64,000 bases of DNA, taken from NCBI GenBank assembly GCA_009760855.2, contig WPIO01000032.1:1901001-1965000 (forward strand), written 5' to 3'. This document shows positions 1 through 11,185 of this stretch, piece after piece (within the stretch, counting starts at the first letter, position 1; every line of letters starts with the position of its first letter). The position numbers were made by a program, and so were the translations under genes. This stretch comes from Cristatella mucedo. Its lineage: Eukaryota; Bryozoa; Phylactolaemata; Cristatellidae. The notes under the pieces are model-generated. The model saw nothing but the letters and a program-made list of their open reading frames with translations. It was not told where the DNA came from and did not search any database.

Positions 1-1426
1 GAGCTCCTCGGCAGCCGCTACTGGAAGGCCTTAAAGAAGCATCAGCAGGAGCGAGTCCAGTTCTTGGCTCGCTGCACCGCTGCAGCCAGTAGAATGCGAG
101 CGTCAATGATTCCTGCTCACCTATTACAGGCCGATTAGTCCATGCTACCGAAGCAGCACAGCGTTGAGTGTGCGTCTTGAACTATTCATCTGTACGCTAC
201 TCGTGGGGCCAAATAATCCTTTTGGAATCACGGCTAATATCAGCAAGCGCCTTTATCACGTTCGTCCCAACGGGTCACCATATCAGCGGTGCATGGCGGT
301 AGGAAGTGGACGTTCCGTTACTGAACTATGCTCACTTACTGCAGTACGTTCAGCTTACAGATGGCCTACGTCAAATAAACATGCGTTATAAAAAAAATAT
401 TTGTTGTATTCTATTCTTTAAACGACTGAGGTCGACTGCGCACATTTTTTGAGGCAGCAGTGTATTCTAGGAACGATAAAATACGTGACCTGGTTTTATT
501 CCCCGCTTACAAAGTTTCGCGATTTATAAGGCGCAGATAAAGCGAAAAGCGCTGCCACTTGTCGGAAATCAGTATCTTGACCAATAGGTACTTCATCTCG
601 TACAGATCCGCGCGGGAAAGTGGCCCTAGAGTTTGTCTTCGCTCCACCTCATTTCCGAACTCTGCTTCGTTGAAAATGCCTCGCCTACGTTGACCTGCGA
701 AGTCTGAAATATTTAACTCATTCCTCTCTCGCGGTAATCACGTTAAAGCCAGCCAGCAAAAACTTTCCTGGCACGTCAGCAGACCGAGTGTTAGTTCTGA
801 ACCCGTCAACATGCCGCTGGGGCGATACTGTATCTATTTGCAAAGGGTCACTTTCAAATCGTGGTTTACAACTTAAGGCGCTGCGTTCGTTAGCGTTAGC
901 TCAGTCAGAAATAATTTAAACCACTTTAGAGAAGCTTCTAGCGTAATGCCGAGTTCCTTAATCATAGGAATCGGATAGATAAGATATATAAGTATCTACG
1001 AATTCGTCAAGAGTTTCCTAAAGGTTTTCCTTCGAAAGCATATTTGCAATCAACGATAAAGAATTGACTGTACTTTCATTTATAAATGTGTGGCCATAGT
1101 CGGGGAATTTCGGAAAGAAACTATGTATCTGCACATAGTTTTTCTTCTAGAAATTTCCAACCCATCGGATTTGGCTGAGAGTGGAATTTATTGAGCGGGC
1201 AGTCAAAACGCGAGCAGGTGTACATTATAAACGGCTCTGAGTGTGTCGGTTCTCGTCTCTGGTGCTCTAATTTGAAGACATCAGTTTTAAAGTAATTTGC
1301 GACGGTCAGAATTGCATCAATGCTCTCCTAATACTACCGATTACCTTCGTGATTCCGAGCTACACTGACTTTTTTGTAATAATACCTCAACGGCTTAGTT
1401 CTGTGGCATGATATTTTAGGAAATCT

Positions 1427-1836
1427 AATTATTTACCTATGCCTCGTATAAACCTGAAATCCTTCGGAGACCATGCCTTCAGTTCGTATGCTTCCAAAGC
1501 CTGGCACTCACTCATGACCTGCATCCCGACATCTCCCGATTTGACCACATTTTAATAGAAATTAGAAACGCATCTATTTATAACAGCATTTAGTGGGCCC
1601 CTGCGATTCGTCCTGTAAACGCTGATCCGTGCTGACACTGTTGCATTCTGCAACTAAGCACACTTTCGCGATGACCGCGTGCATGCCACCCCAAGCATTT
1701 TGTTCTTGTTGTTTATGGAGCACGCTACGACTAATGATTCGACCGTGCATCGTTTGCAGCAAACGTAAAGTGTCTACAAAGAGATTGCTTTCTCTGATGG
1801 GTGCGTCATCTAATGTATTATTGTTATTGTTATTGC
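1427..1836 (+). mobile_element. 5'-truncated CR1/L2-like LINE 3' end, copy 1
   Basis: Translation from about 1438 gives PRINLKSFGDHAFSSYA and then KAWHSL, the usual C-terminal end of CR1/L2-type ORF2 proteins, followed by a decayed KLETHLF-like end. The 3' UTR contains an agagattgctttctctgatgg segment and ends in an ATT-rich tail (attattgttattgttattg). The 5' part of the element is absent, which is typical of truncated LINE insertions. The old copy at 37.7-38.0 kb lacks this segment, so it was inserted into the unit after that copy diverged. Confidence 0.85.
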
Positions 1837-3384
1837 GACGTTATTACTTGGGTCAATGTAGGGCACTTTGATTTTCGTGACTGTGGGCGCTTGCGTGTGT
1901 TTAGATGTCAGGTTTTCATCCTACTCTTTGACGATCGTGTGGAAACGCTTCTAAGCTCTCTTGTCCGTCTTTGATGTCGATTTACGGTCGATCTGTAGTT
2001 GTTTGTTTTGGAAATATGCTCTGATGGTAACTGTTGCGTAAATTCTACGGCAGTGCCATTGGGGAAATTGAGGATAGCCCGCCTGAGCGGGTGCAGGCTC
2101 ACTCAACGAGAGCCTCGTATCGATCCTGGCGTTTGTCTTGAGGTTATCGCTCACGGCACCAAGACCTCACGCTAGTTACACAAACTCGCAGTTAAGTATC
2201 AATGGAGCCACGCACCAGATATGTGCGTATTAAACGTGGTAAGACTTTGTTCGCGACGAGCTACGCTTCTCTACAGGTACAGTTGGAATTGAGTAACTGC
2301 TGAGAACTTGCCATGAAGTGCTAAGCTCACGTTTACGAGTACCTGAGCCGTTACCTTCTTTCAATCTAAGAAGGTTCAAGGCCGACTTGGTCAGCGAAAT
2401 TCGGAGAGCTGAATTCGCTGCCGATTCATTTAAAGTTTAGTATGCCGAAATTTTTTTTGCTGTGACAGATCGAAAGAAGAAGCCATGTTTATCTATATTT
2501 CTACGGCTCTTAAAGCAGTGATTGCTAGTGCGGTGTAGCGTCGTCCGCGTGCAGTGAGAACTAGGCCACAAAAACCGCACCGATAATAGTGCTACTCGGA
2601 GCTGATTCATGACCAATACCCGCGAAGCCCTGATCCTTTGAACCACGACTAGGGCTATGCATGTGAAGCATTAACGCACAAATGAATGCCCACAGCAGTG
2701 GTTACATATCCACGTGCTTAGCTGACAGATGTCTATTGGACACAAACAAGGATCGAAGACGTTTAGTATCCGAAGAAGGTCTTGACTTGAGTCCGCAACG
2801 GTAAGCTTGACAAAGCGAGTGCTTCAATAAGAAAAATAAGGTCTGGCCAATCGTGCCCACAACATCTTCATTAGAAAGAGAAAACTTTGCTACAACGATT
2901 CCGAAGGGTTTTATTCCTTATACGTAAGCGGCTCAGCCGCAAATTTTCCATTATTCCTGGTTCAACCGAACGAAAATGAACGTGCCGTCATAAAGCCCCT
3001 TCGACTAAAATCAATTACTTAGACCCAACACACGAACCAAAATAAAACGTTTACCAAGACTTCAGTTTATAAAATGGCTACCTTAATAAAGTCTTGTAAA
3101 ACGAGCTCGTCCGCTGAAGACCCTCGATAGTACTCTATGCAATCATCACTGGCAGATACAACTTGGTGAATCCTTAACCGACATTTCTAAGGATTCGCTG
3201 TATAGCCGGGCTGTATTAGTTCTTAAATGTACTACAGCTAGACCGATGCCCAAATAAGCGGGATTCATTTTGGAGGTCCTAGCAACCTATGGCTGTTGTC
3301 TCTCGTTTTTTATCATCAGCTCCGTAAAAGATTACTTATTAACGATCTTGTAAAAGCACATTAGAATAACCAACTCTCAGCTCA

Positions 3385-4223
3385 GTTTTGGTCGGGATTT
3401 AAATTCCAGCTGCCCACTGAAACATTACTCTTCCGTGAAACCGATGACAATATAAGCGGCAACGCCGAGTCTCCCGTCGCGGTCCCAGGCTTGCAAGACG
3501 TATCAACGGCGATCGACACTATTGATCGTCGTATCTTACGTGAACGATCGAGAACAGCTATCATTCTCGCAGGCGAGGCTCTGGCGTGTTTCAAATCGTC
3601 TTTGTCCTATCTCGTTCATTGAGCGGCGTACGGAGATTAGGTCAGCTCAGCATAAACAGTCACCCATCGGGTCCTGCATGCGTCCATCCTCGGTACTTTG
3701 ATCATTTATATTACGTACCTCTAGTAAGAGTGATATTGAAGCCAATTGAGTCGGCCAGTACTGTTCTGCATGCACTATTCGGACGCATGCGTCGTTTTAA
3801 TTATCGGAACCTGCAGTAGCGATTGAAAAACTTAATGCGTACCTTGCAGGCATTCAATCCTGGGTGACGGTAAATTTCCTTAAACACAACGACTATACGT
3901 CGCTGCTGCTACTCGTAAGATCCTCCAATAGGTGGTGGTAGTGTGCGTCGGTCACCGTTACGATGAAATTCAAGTTTCTTCTATGAAAAGCTGCCTAAAC
4001 TTTAAAAACTGTATTAGGAAGACAGCGAGAAGAACAGCACATCCGATTGTTGTCAAAGTTGTCCAACTACGTGCCACTATGGCTTGCCAGCAATTCAGGT
4101 AGCCGCGAGTAGTCACTGAGCTAGATTTTTGTGATTCCATTCTCGCTGAGCTACCAAAGAAGCCACTAGGGCCACAGCAGCTTGAACTTATTACGACTGG
4201 AAGGCTAGTTAAAAATGCGATAG
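3385..4223 (+). mobile_element. Dead LINE reverse-transcriptase domain, copy 1
   Basis: Translation with frameshifts follows CR1/L2 RT order: LPTETLLFRETDDNISGN (consensus-like STETALLRV.ND), then TAIDTIDRRIL at about 3508 (motif A, normally SAAFDTIDH), then a cacccatcgggtcctgcatgcgtcc stretch in place of the PQGSVLGP motif, and a decayed YADDTQL region near 3770. The end at 4100-4223 corresponds to RLDYCNSILAGLPK...ARLVKNAI. There are many stops and frameshifts and the catalytic DD is lost. An older, better preserved relative is at 39.5-40.6 kb. Confidence 0.82.
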
Positions 4224-5539
4224 GTTTTGCAAAGTGGACAGAGTCCTGAAGGGGATTCAATGGCTTTCGTTTATTTAACAGATACTCAGCAAAGTCAATT
4301 CGCAGACTCACGAAGCCCCCCTGCCCATGGCTCATCTTCATCGATCCCATCTATCTATAACAAACCGACTAACCAGCTTTGGCCATGTATTGCCCGTAGA
4401 TCGTCACAAGGTAATAAGTAAGCAGTTCATTCCTTTTCTTCAATGCTGTTATCGAAAGAAGCTTTACCTTTACGGATGCAAGCTGTTAGAATCCATTTTA
4501 ACTATTCTTTAGCTAAAGCGTTCACTCTTCTGCTACCGACTGTCGGGCATCCTTTCCGAGAACCAGGGTGGTAGCACTAAGGCTACTCACCGAGTATGCA
4601 TTAGTCTCTCGCGATCCATTACCAAACTGATAGCGGAGCGTGCAATCGTGAGGAGGAAGAATTGAACCCTCGCAGCTATATCAAGCGTGAAGAATGTTTG
4701 TGTTTATATCCCGGGCATACGACGATGTGCACCGGCTGAGCGAATTGAACCTGTGGCTCAATTAATTCTGGGTTTCGACTGCACGGGCACACGTGAACAA
4801 GTAGCGGCCGCCATTCGGCTTCCCAGAGTCGAAGACCTCACACTCGTCGAGGTCGTATAGGTTGCTCTCGGTCGGACTCTGAGTCCCTCGGTGCCGGTAA
4901 CGATTAGGAGCCATGTTTCTGTGGTAAGCAATGCTTTCAGAATTGCATTTAAGAGCCAGTTTCTGTTCAAGTAGCTCTTTTTATTGTGTACAGCAAGCCA
5001 TGCAATCGCTACGATGATAAAGCTTTACAGCAGCGCCGCGATCAACGTTGAAATAGTCAGGACGGTGTAACGGAATGGACTGGGCTAGACGGTGCCCAAT
5101 GCTCGTCCAGTCGCTCTCACAGACGCCAACCGCATCCTCTCCGTTGCCTGACCTCATGGCTTGACTTCCGGGCCGTTCACGAGGCTGCTACCTTGTTCTC
5201 TGCTGGCCGAGTCGTGAATGCCTAACGGGCAACGTATAGGCACGCGTTACAAGTGTGCCCCAGCAATGGGAGCGGAGCAGTCCGCGGCTAGAGCCTGTCT
5301 GTGCTGGCCATGCGGGCTAGCTGCAACGACTGCGCCCACTTACCGAGGAGCACATGCGCGGTGTGGGCGCGTACACGAGGTTGAGCGCCAGATCTTCTAG
5401 CTCGGTTCCGGCGGGGCACAGCACTAGCAGCGCATTGCCGCACACTCGACGTGCCTGCAAGGACGTGACGACGAAACGGCTAAACGCACGCCCGAGCGCC
5501 TCCTAACATTGCCGCCTGCTGACAGCACGGCAAGTCAGT

Positions 5540-5960
5540 TCACACGACGCTGCATTCACGGCCAGCCGCGAAGCGGTAAGCGATTGATGAATAAGAGTGC
5601 AAGCAAACGTGCCTACCTCAAACGATTCGCAGTACTGAAGGAAACTATTCTCATCTATACCAACGATAGATTCCGTCGCCCGGTAGAAGTTGTCCCGACA
5701 TCGGTTATAGTTCTCTTTAGAGCACGTTGAAGGGACCCATGGTGAAGCGTGCACGCTGAAGAAGCCGAGAATACGCGCTTGAAAGTCAGAATGCAAGAGC
5801 TCTGCGTCGACCATGCGAAGAACAAGCTTAGTGCGGCGTAGGAAGCCGACGCGCGAAAGCCCGCCGTAAGGATTCTAACTCGCGAGCGGCCCTCTTTCGT
5901 CACTTACCAGGACAGCACTAGCGCGCCCAAAACAAAGCAGCAACGATGCATATCCATCTG
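5540..5960 (-). other. Block conserved across units, possible minus-strand coding remnant
   Basis: This segment differs from copy 5 (33370-33830) at only about a dozen positions by eye, while the DNA on both sides in copy 5 is far more diverged. An old copy at 47990-48430 is also recognisable. On the minus strand one frame (5814 down to 5503, 103 codons) gives NYNRCRDNFYRATESIVGI, and the old copy gives NYDRYRDNFYWAMM in the same register after SVHAS.W. I do not recognise a family. Either gene conversion or selection could explain the conservation. Equivalent positions are about 12502-12922, 19464-19884 and 26429-26849. Confidence 0.4.
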
Positions 5961-6352
5961 GATGTAGCAGCAGTCGATAGCGAAATTCTGTGTGGCACTG
6001 GATCTATTAATCTCGTCGCGTCGCCTTGAAGGACAACCTTAAATTCACGATAGATTCTGTCATGACTGCACGAACCAACCTAGTTGGCTTAGCGGCACCA
6101 CGCGTCCAATGATCAAAGACCTGAAACTCGCTGTACGCCCACGATGACGACACAGTGCAAGGTAACGTGCATGAAGACCAAGAGCATTGCCGCATTAGAA
6201 AAGAACCAAACAAAATCCTATATAACGCGTCTGATATGACGGTTGACTTCCAACTGACTCCTAATCAGACTTGCAGCAGCTTACGCTCAGTGCTACGACT
6301 CACCGACCGTGTGACCACGCTCCGACCGACCTAGTACGCTCTGGCTCGTGCC

Positions 6353-6378
6353 TTATATAGGAGCAAGGTCATAGGTCG
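6353..6378 (-). promoter_or_regulatory. TATA-like site with adjacent AGGTCA direct repeat
   Basis: The plus strand reads ttatatag at 6353-6360; on the minus strand this is CTATATAA followed by GGC, a good TATA box. Directly upstream on the minus strand, at 6366-6378, is AGGTCA-T-AGGTCG, the DR1 spacing used by nuclear receptors such as RXR or HNF4 dimers. Equivalents are at 13315-13340, 20277-20302 and 27242-27267. Copy 5 keeps the TATA (34172-34179) within a strongly diverged stretch. The old copy at 48.66 kb has ttatagag and AGGTCA-C-AAGTCA. A promoter firing toward the conserved minus-strand block is inference only. Confidence 0.3.
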
Positions 6379-8385
6379 CGCAATAATCTCATCTGTAAAG
6401 AATAATAAATCGCACTACTCCTAGTTTTCTTTCTATCGTGGATGTTTCATAAGCGCCTCAGTTCTAAGGGAATAGCCCTGCTCATACTTCGTTGCTGAGG
6501 TTACAATAATAATAACAGTATACAATTTAATGTAATATATATGTTAGATAATATAAGAATAAAACGTTTGAATGGATTTCCTCAGATACCTGAATCTCCT
6601 TCTGGCACTTTACAGATGCTGTAAAGAAAGCCTAAGCAAACTAATGGAGGAAACATCATTCCAGCGTCCAGCCCGTAATCGCGATGCGTTGCAGCAACCC
6701 GGAGCATCCTTTTTTTTTTGTCTGACCGAACCTCTCCGCAATCTAAGTGGTAATTTAAACCGCACGCGGCGTATTGCCGGAGCCTGATCGAACCTTCCTG
6801 CTGGTTTAGCCGTCCGATCGGCAAGTCGCGTAGTAGAACCTGCATACTTTATTTAGGGCGGAGCTAGTCCTCGGCAAATGCGTCGGCGCTTAGATTTAGG
6901 TCGCTACTGTGCCGTGTTGAAACTATGCTGAAGGTGACGGTAAACCAGGCGTGCTCTTTGAGCTCCTCGGCAGCCGCTACTGGAAGGCCTTAAAGAAGCA
7001 TCAGCAGGAGCGAGTCCAGTTCTTGGCTCGCTGCACCGCTGCAGCCAGTAGAATGCGAGCGTCAATGATTCCTGCTCACCTATTACAGGCCGATTAGTCC
7101 ATGCTACCGAAGCAGCACAGCGTTGAGTGTGCGTCTTGAACTATTCATCTGTACGCTACTCGTGGGGCCAAATAATCCTTTTTGAATCACGGCTAATATC
7201 AGCAAGCGCCTTTACCACGTTCGTCCCAACGCGTCACCATATCAGCGGTGCATGGCGGTAGGAAGTGGACGTTCCGTTACTGAACTATGCTCACTTACTG
7301 CAGTACGTTCAGCTTACAGATGGCCTACGTCAAATAAACATGCGTTATAAAAAAAATATTTGTGGTATTCTATTCTTTAAACGACTGAGGTCGACTGCGC
7401 ACATTATTTGAGGCAGCAGTGTATTCTAGGAACGATAAAATACGTGACCTGGTTTTATTCCCCGCTTACCAAGTTTCGCGATTTATAAGGCGCAGATAAA
7501 GCGAAAAGCGCTGCCACTTGTCGGAAATCAGTATCTTGACCAATAGGTACTTCATCTCGTACAGATCCGCGCGGGAAAGTGGCCCTAGAGTTTGTCTTCG
7601 CTCCACCTCATTTCCGAACTCTGCTTCGTTGAAAATGCCTCGCCTACGTTGACCTGCGAAGTCTGAAATATTTAACTCATTCCTCTCTCGCGGTAATCAC
7701 GTTAAAGCCAGCCAGCAAAAACTTTCCTGACACGTCAGCAGACCGAGTGTTAGTTCTGAACCCGTCAACATGCCGCTGGGGCGATACTGTATCTATTTGC
7801 AAAGGGTCACTTTCAAATCGTGGTTTACAACTTAAGGCGCTGCGTTCGTTAGCGTTAGCTCAGTCAGAAATAATTTAAACCACTTTAGAGAAGCTACTAG
7901 CGTAATGCCGAGTTCCTTAATCATAGGAATCGGATAGATAAGATATATAAGTATCTACGAATTCGTCAAGAGTTTCCTAAAGGTTTTCCTTCGAAAGCAT
8001 ATTTGCAATCAACGATAAAGAATTGACTGTACTTTCATTTATAAATGTGTGGCCATAGTCGGGGAATTTCGGAAAGAAACTATGTATCTGCACATAGTTT
8101 TTCTTCTAGAAATTTCCAACCCATCGGATTTGGCTGAGAGTGGAATTTATTGAGCGGGCAGTCAAAACGCGAGCAGGTGTACATTATAAACGGCTCTGAG
8201 TGTGTCGGTTCTCGTCTCTGGTGCTCTAATTTGAAGACATCAGTTTTAAAGTAATTTGCGACGGTCAGAATTGCATCAATGCTCTCCTAATACTACCGAT
8301 TACCTTCGTGATTCCGAGCTACACTGACTTTTTTGTAATAATACCTCAACGGCTTAGTTCTGTGGCATGATATTTTAGGAAATCT

Positions 8386-8795
8386 AATTATTTACCTATG
8401 CCTCGTATAAACCTGAAATCCTTCGGAGACCATGCCTTCAGTTCGTATGCTTCCAAAGCCTGGCACTCACTCATGACCTGCATCCCGACATCTCCCGATT
8501 TGACCACATTTTAATAGAAATTAGAAACGCATCTATTTATAACAGCATTTAGTGGGCCCCTGCGATTCGTCCTGTAAACGCTGATCCGTGCTGACACTGT
8601 TGCATTCTGCAACTAAGCACACTTTCGCGATGACCGCGTGCATGCCACCCCAAGCATTTTGTTCTTGTTGTTTATGGAGCACGCTACGACTAATGATTCG
8701 ACCGTGCATCGTTTGCAGCAAACGTAAAGTGTCTACAAAGAGATTGCTTTCTCTGATGGGTGCGTCATCTAATGTATTATTGTTATTGTTATTGC
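8386..8795 (+). mobile_element. 5'-truncated LINE 3' end, copy 2
   Basis: Same element as in copy 1, amplified with the unit: NLKSFGDHAF-type C-terminus and an ATT-rich 3' tail. Confidence 0.85.
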
Positions 8796-10344
8796 GACGT
8801 TATTACTTGGGTCAATGTAGGGCACTTTGATTTTCGTGACTGTGGGCGCTTGCGTGTGTTTAGATGTCAGGTTTTCATCCTACTCTTTGACGATCGTGTG
8901 GAAACGCTTCTAAGCTCTCTTGTCCGTCTTTGATGTCGATTTACGGTCGATCTGTAGTTGTTTGTTTTGGAAATATGCTCTGATGGTAACTGTTGCGTAA
9001 ATTCTACGGCAGTGCCATTGGGGAAATTGAGGATAGCCCGCCTGAGCGGGTGCAGGCTCACTCAACGAGAGCCTCGTATCGATCCTGGCGTTTGTCTTGA
9101 GGTTATCGCTCACGGCACCAAGACCTCACGCTAGTTACACAAACTCGCAGTTAAGTATCAATGGAGCCACGCACCAGATATGTGCGTATTAAACGTGGTA
9201 AGACTTTGTTCGCGACGAGCTACGCTTCTCTACAGGTACAGTTGGAATTGAGTAACTGCTGAGAACTTGCCATGAAGTGCTAAGCTCACGTTTACGAGTA
9301 CCTGAGCCGTTACCTTCTTTCAATCTAAGAAGGTTCAAGGCCGACTTGGTCAGCGAAATTCGGAGAGCTGAATTCGCTGCCGATTCATTTAAAGTTTAGT
9401 ATGCCGAAATTTTTTTTGCTGTGACAGATCGAAAGAAGAAGCCATGTTTATCTATATTTCTACGGCTCTTAAAGCAGTGATTGCTAGTGCGGTGTAGCGT
9501 CGTCCGCGTGCAGTGAGAACTAGGCCACAAAAACCGCACCGATAATAGTGCTACTCGGAGCTGATTCATGACCAATACCCGCGAAGCCCTGATCCTTTGA
9601 ACCACGACTAGGGCTATGCATGTGAAGCATTAACGCACAAATGAATGCCCACAGCAGTGGTTACATATCCACGTGCTTAGCTGACAGATGTCTATTGGAC
9701 ACAAACAAGGATCGAAGACGTTTAGTATCCGAAGAAGGTCTTGACTTGAGTCCGCAACGGTAAGCTTGACAAAGCGAGTGCTTCAATAAGAAAAATAAGG
9801 TCTGGCCAATCGTGCCCACAACATCTTCATTAGAAAGAGAAAACTTTGCTACAACGATTCCGAAGGGTTTTATTCCTTATACGTAAGCGGCTCAGCCGCA
9901 AATTTTCCATTATTCCTGGTTCAACCGAACGAAAATGAACGTGCCGTCATAAAGCCCCTTCGACTAAAATCAATTACTTAGACCCAACACACGAACCAAA
10001 ATAAAACGTTTACCAAGACTTCAGTTTATAAAATGGCTACCTTAATAAAGTCTTGTAAAACGAGCTCGTCCGCTGAAGACCCTCGATAGTACTCTATGCA
10101 ATCATCACTGGCAGATACAACTTGGTGAATCCTTAACCGACATTTCTAAGGATTCGCTGTATAGCCGGGCTGTATTAGTTCTTAAATGTACTACAGCTAG
10201 ACCGATGCCCAAATAAGCGGGATTCATTTTGGAGGTCCTAGCAACCTATGGCTGTTGTCTCTCGTTTTTTTATCATCAGCTCCGTAAAAGATTACTTATT
10301 AACGATCTTGTAAAAGCACATTAGAATAACCAACTCTCAGCTCA

Positions 10345-11185
10345 GTTTTGGTCGGGATTTAAATTCCAGCTGCCCACTGAAACATTACTCTTCCGTGAAA
10401 CCGATGACAATATAAGCGGCAACGCCGAGTCTCCCGTCGCGGTCCCAGGCTTGCAAGACGTATCAACGGCGATCGACACTATTGATCGTCGTATCTTACG
10501 TGAACGATCGAGAACAGCTATCATTCTCGCAGGCGAGGCTCTGGCGTGTTTCAAATCGTCTTTGTCCTATCTCGTTCATTGAGCGGCGTACGGAGATTAG
10601 GTCAGCTCAGCATAAACAGTCACCCATCGGGTCCTGCATGCGTCCATCCTCGGTACTTTGATCATTTATATTACGTACCTCTAGTAAGAGTGATATTGAA
10701 GCCAATTGAGTCGGCCAGTACTGTTCTGCATGCACTATTCGGACGCATGCGTCGTTTTAATTATCGGAACCTGCAGTAGCGATTGAAAAAACTTAATGCG
10801 TACCTTGCAGGCATTCAATCCTGGGTGACGGTAAATTTCCTTAAACACAACGACTATACGTCGCTGCTGCTACTCGTAAGATCCTCCAATAGGTGGTGGT
10901 AGTGTGCGTCGGTCACCGTTACGATGAAATTCAAGTTTCTTCTATGAAAAGCTGCCTAAACTTTAAAAACTGTATTAGGAAGACAGCGAGAAGAACAGCA
11001 CATCCGATTGTTGTCAAAGTTGTCCAACTACGTGCCACTATGGCTTGCCAGCAATTCAGGTAGCCGCGAGTAGTCACTGAGCTAGATTTTTGTGATTCCA
11101 TTCTCGCTGAGCTACCAAAGAAGCCACTAGGGCCACAGCAGCTTGAACTTATTACGACTGGAAGGCTAGTTAAAAAATGCGATAG
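10345..11185 (+). mobile_element. Dead LINE RT domain, copy 2
   Basis: Same RT remnant as in copy 1, carried by the unit, with the same stops. One extra A in two runs (near 10790 and 11173). Confidence 0.82.

Larger units (their letters stand above)
1..6959. repeat. 6.96-kb megasatellite unit, copy 1
   Basis: This is the first visible head-to-tail copy; the same opening sequence (gagctcctcggcagccgct) recurs at 6960, 13919, 20882 and 27845. No frame holds a long recognisable protein, so I treat the unit as non-coding. Recognisable parts are a LINE 3' end at 1427-1836, a LINE RT remnant at 3385-4223, a GC-rich block at about 5080-5500, a block at about 5540-5960 that stays conserved in copy 5, and a TATA-like site at 6353-6360. 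The remainder has no feature I recognise. Copy 1 has a T run of about 10 at 6710-6719, where other copies have 6-8. It shares ttttgg near 220 with copy 5 against tttttg in copies 2-4. Unit boundaries are set by the window edge and are arbitrary. Confidence 0.97.

Noticed and set aside
1629-1871. 80-codon plus-strand frame present in four units
   Set aside because: It lies in the LINE 3' UTR; the leucine run comes from the ATT tail. In copy 5 the frame is broken.
3970-4350. 126-codon minus-strand frame repeated in copies 1, 3 and 4
   Set aside because: It runs antisense to the LINE RT remnant and is shortened in copy 2 by one extra A. Its repetition reflects unit amplification, not conservation.
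4630-4680. B-box-like gggttcaattcttcc on the minus strand of the unit
   Set aside because: No matching A box at tRNA spacing, and the site is not conserved in copy 5 or in the fossil copy at 44.03 kb.
1-6959. rDNA, histone cluster or snRNA array as identity of the unit
   Set aside because: No conserved rRNA segments, histone peptides or snRNA signatures are visible on either strand.
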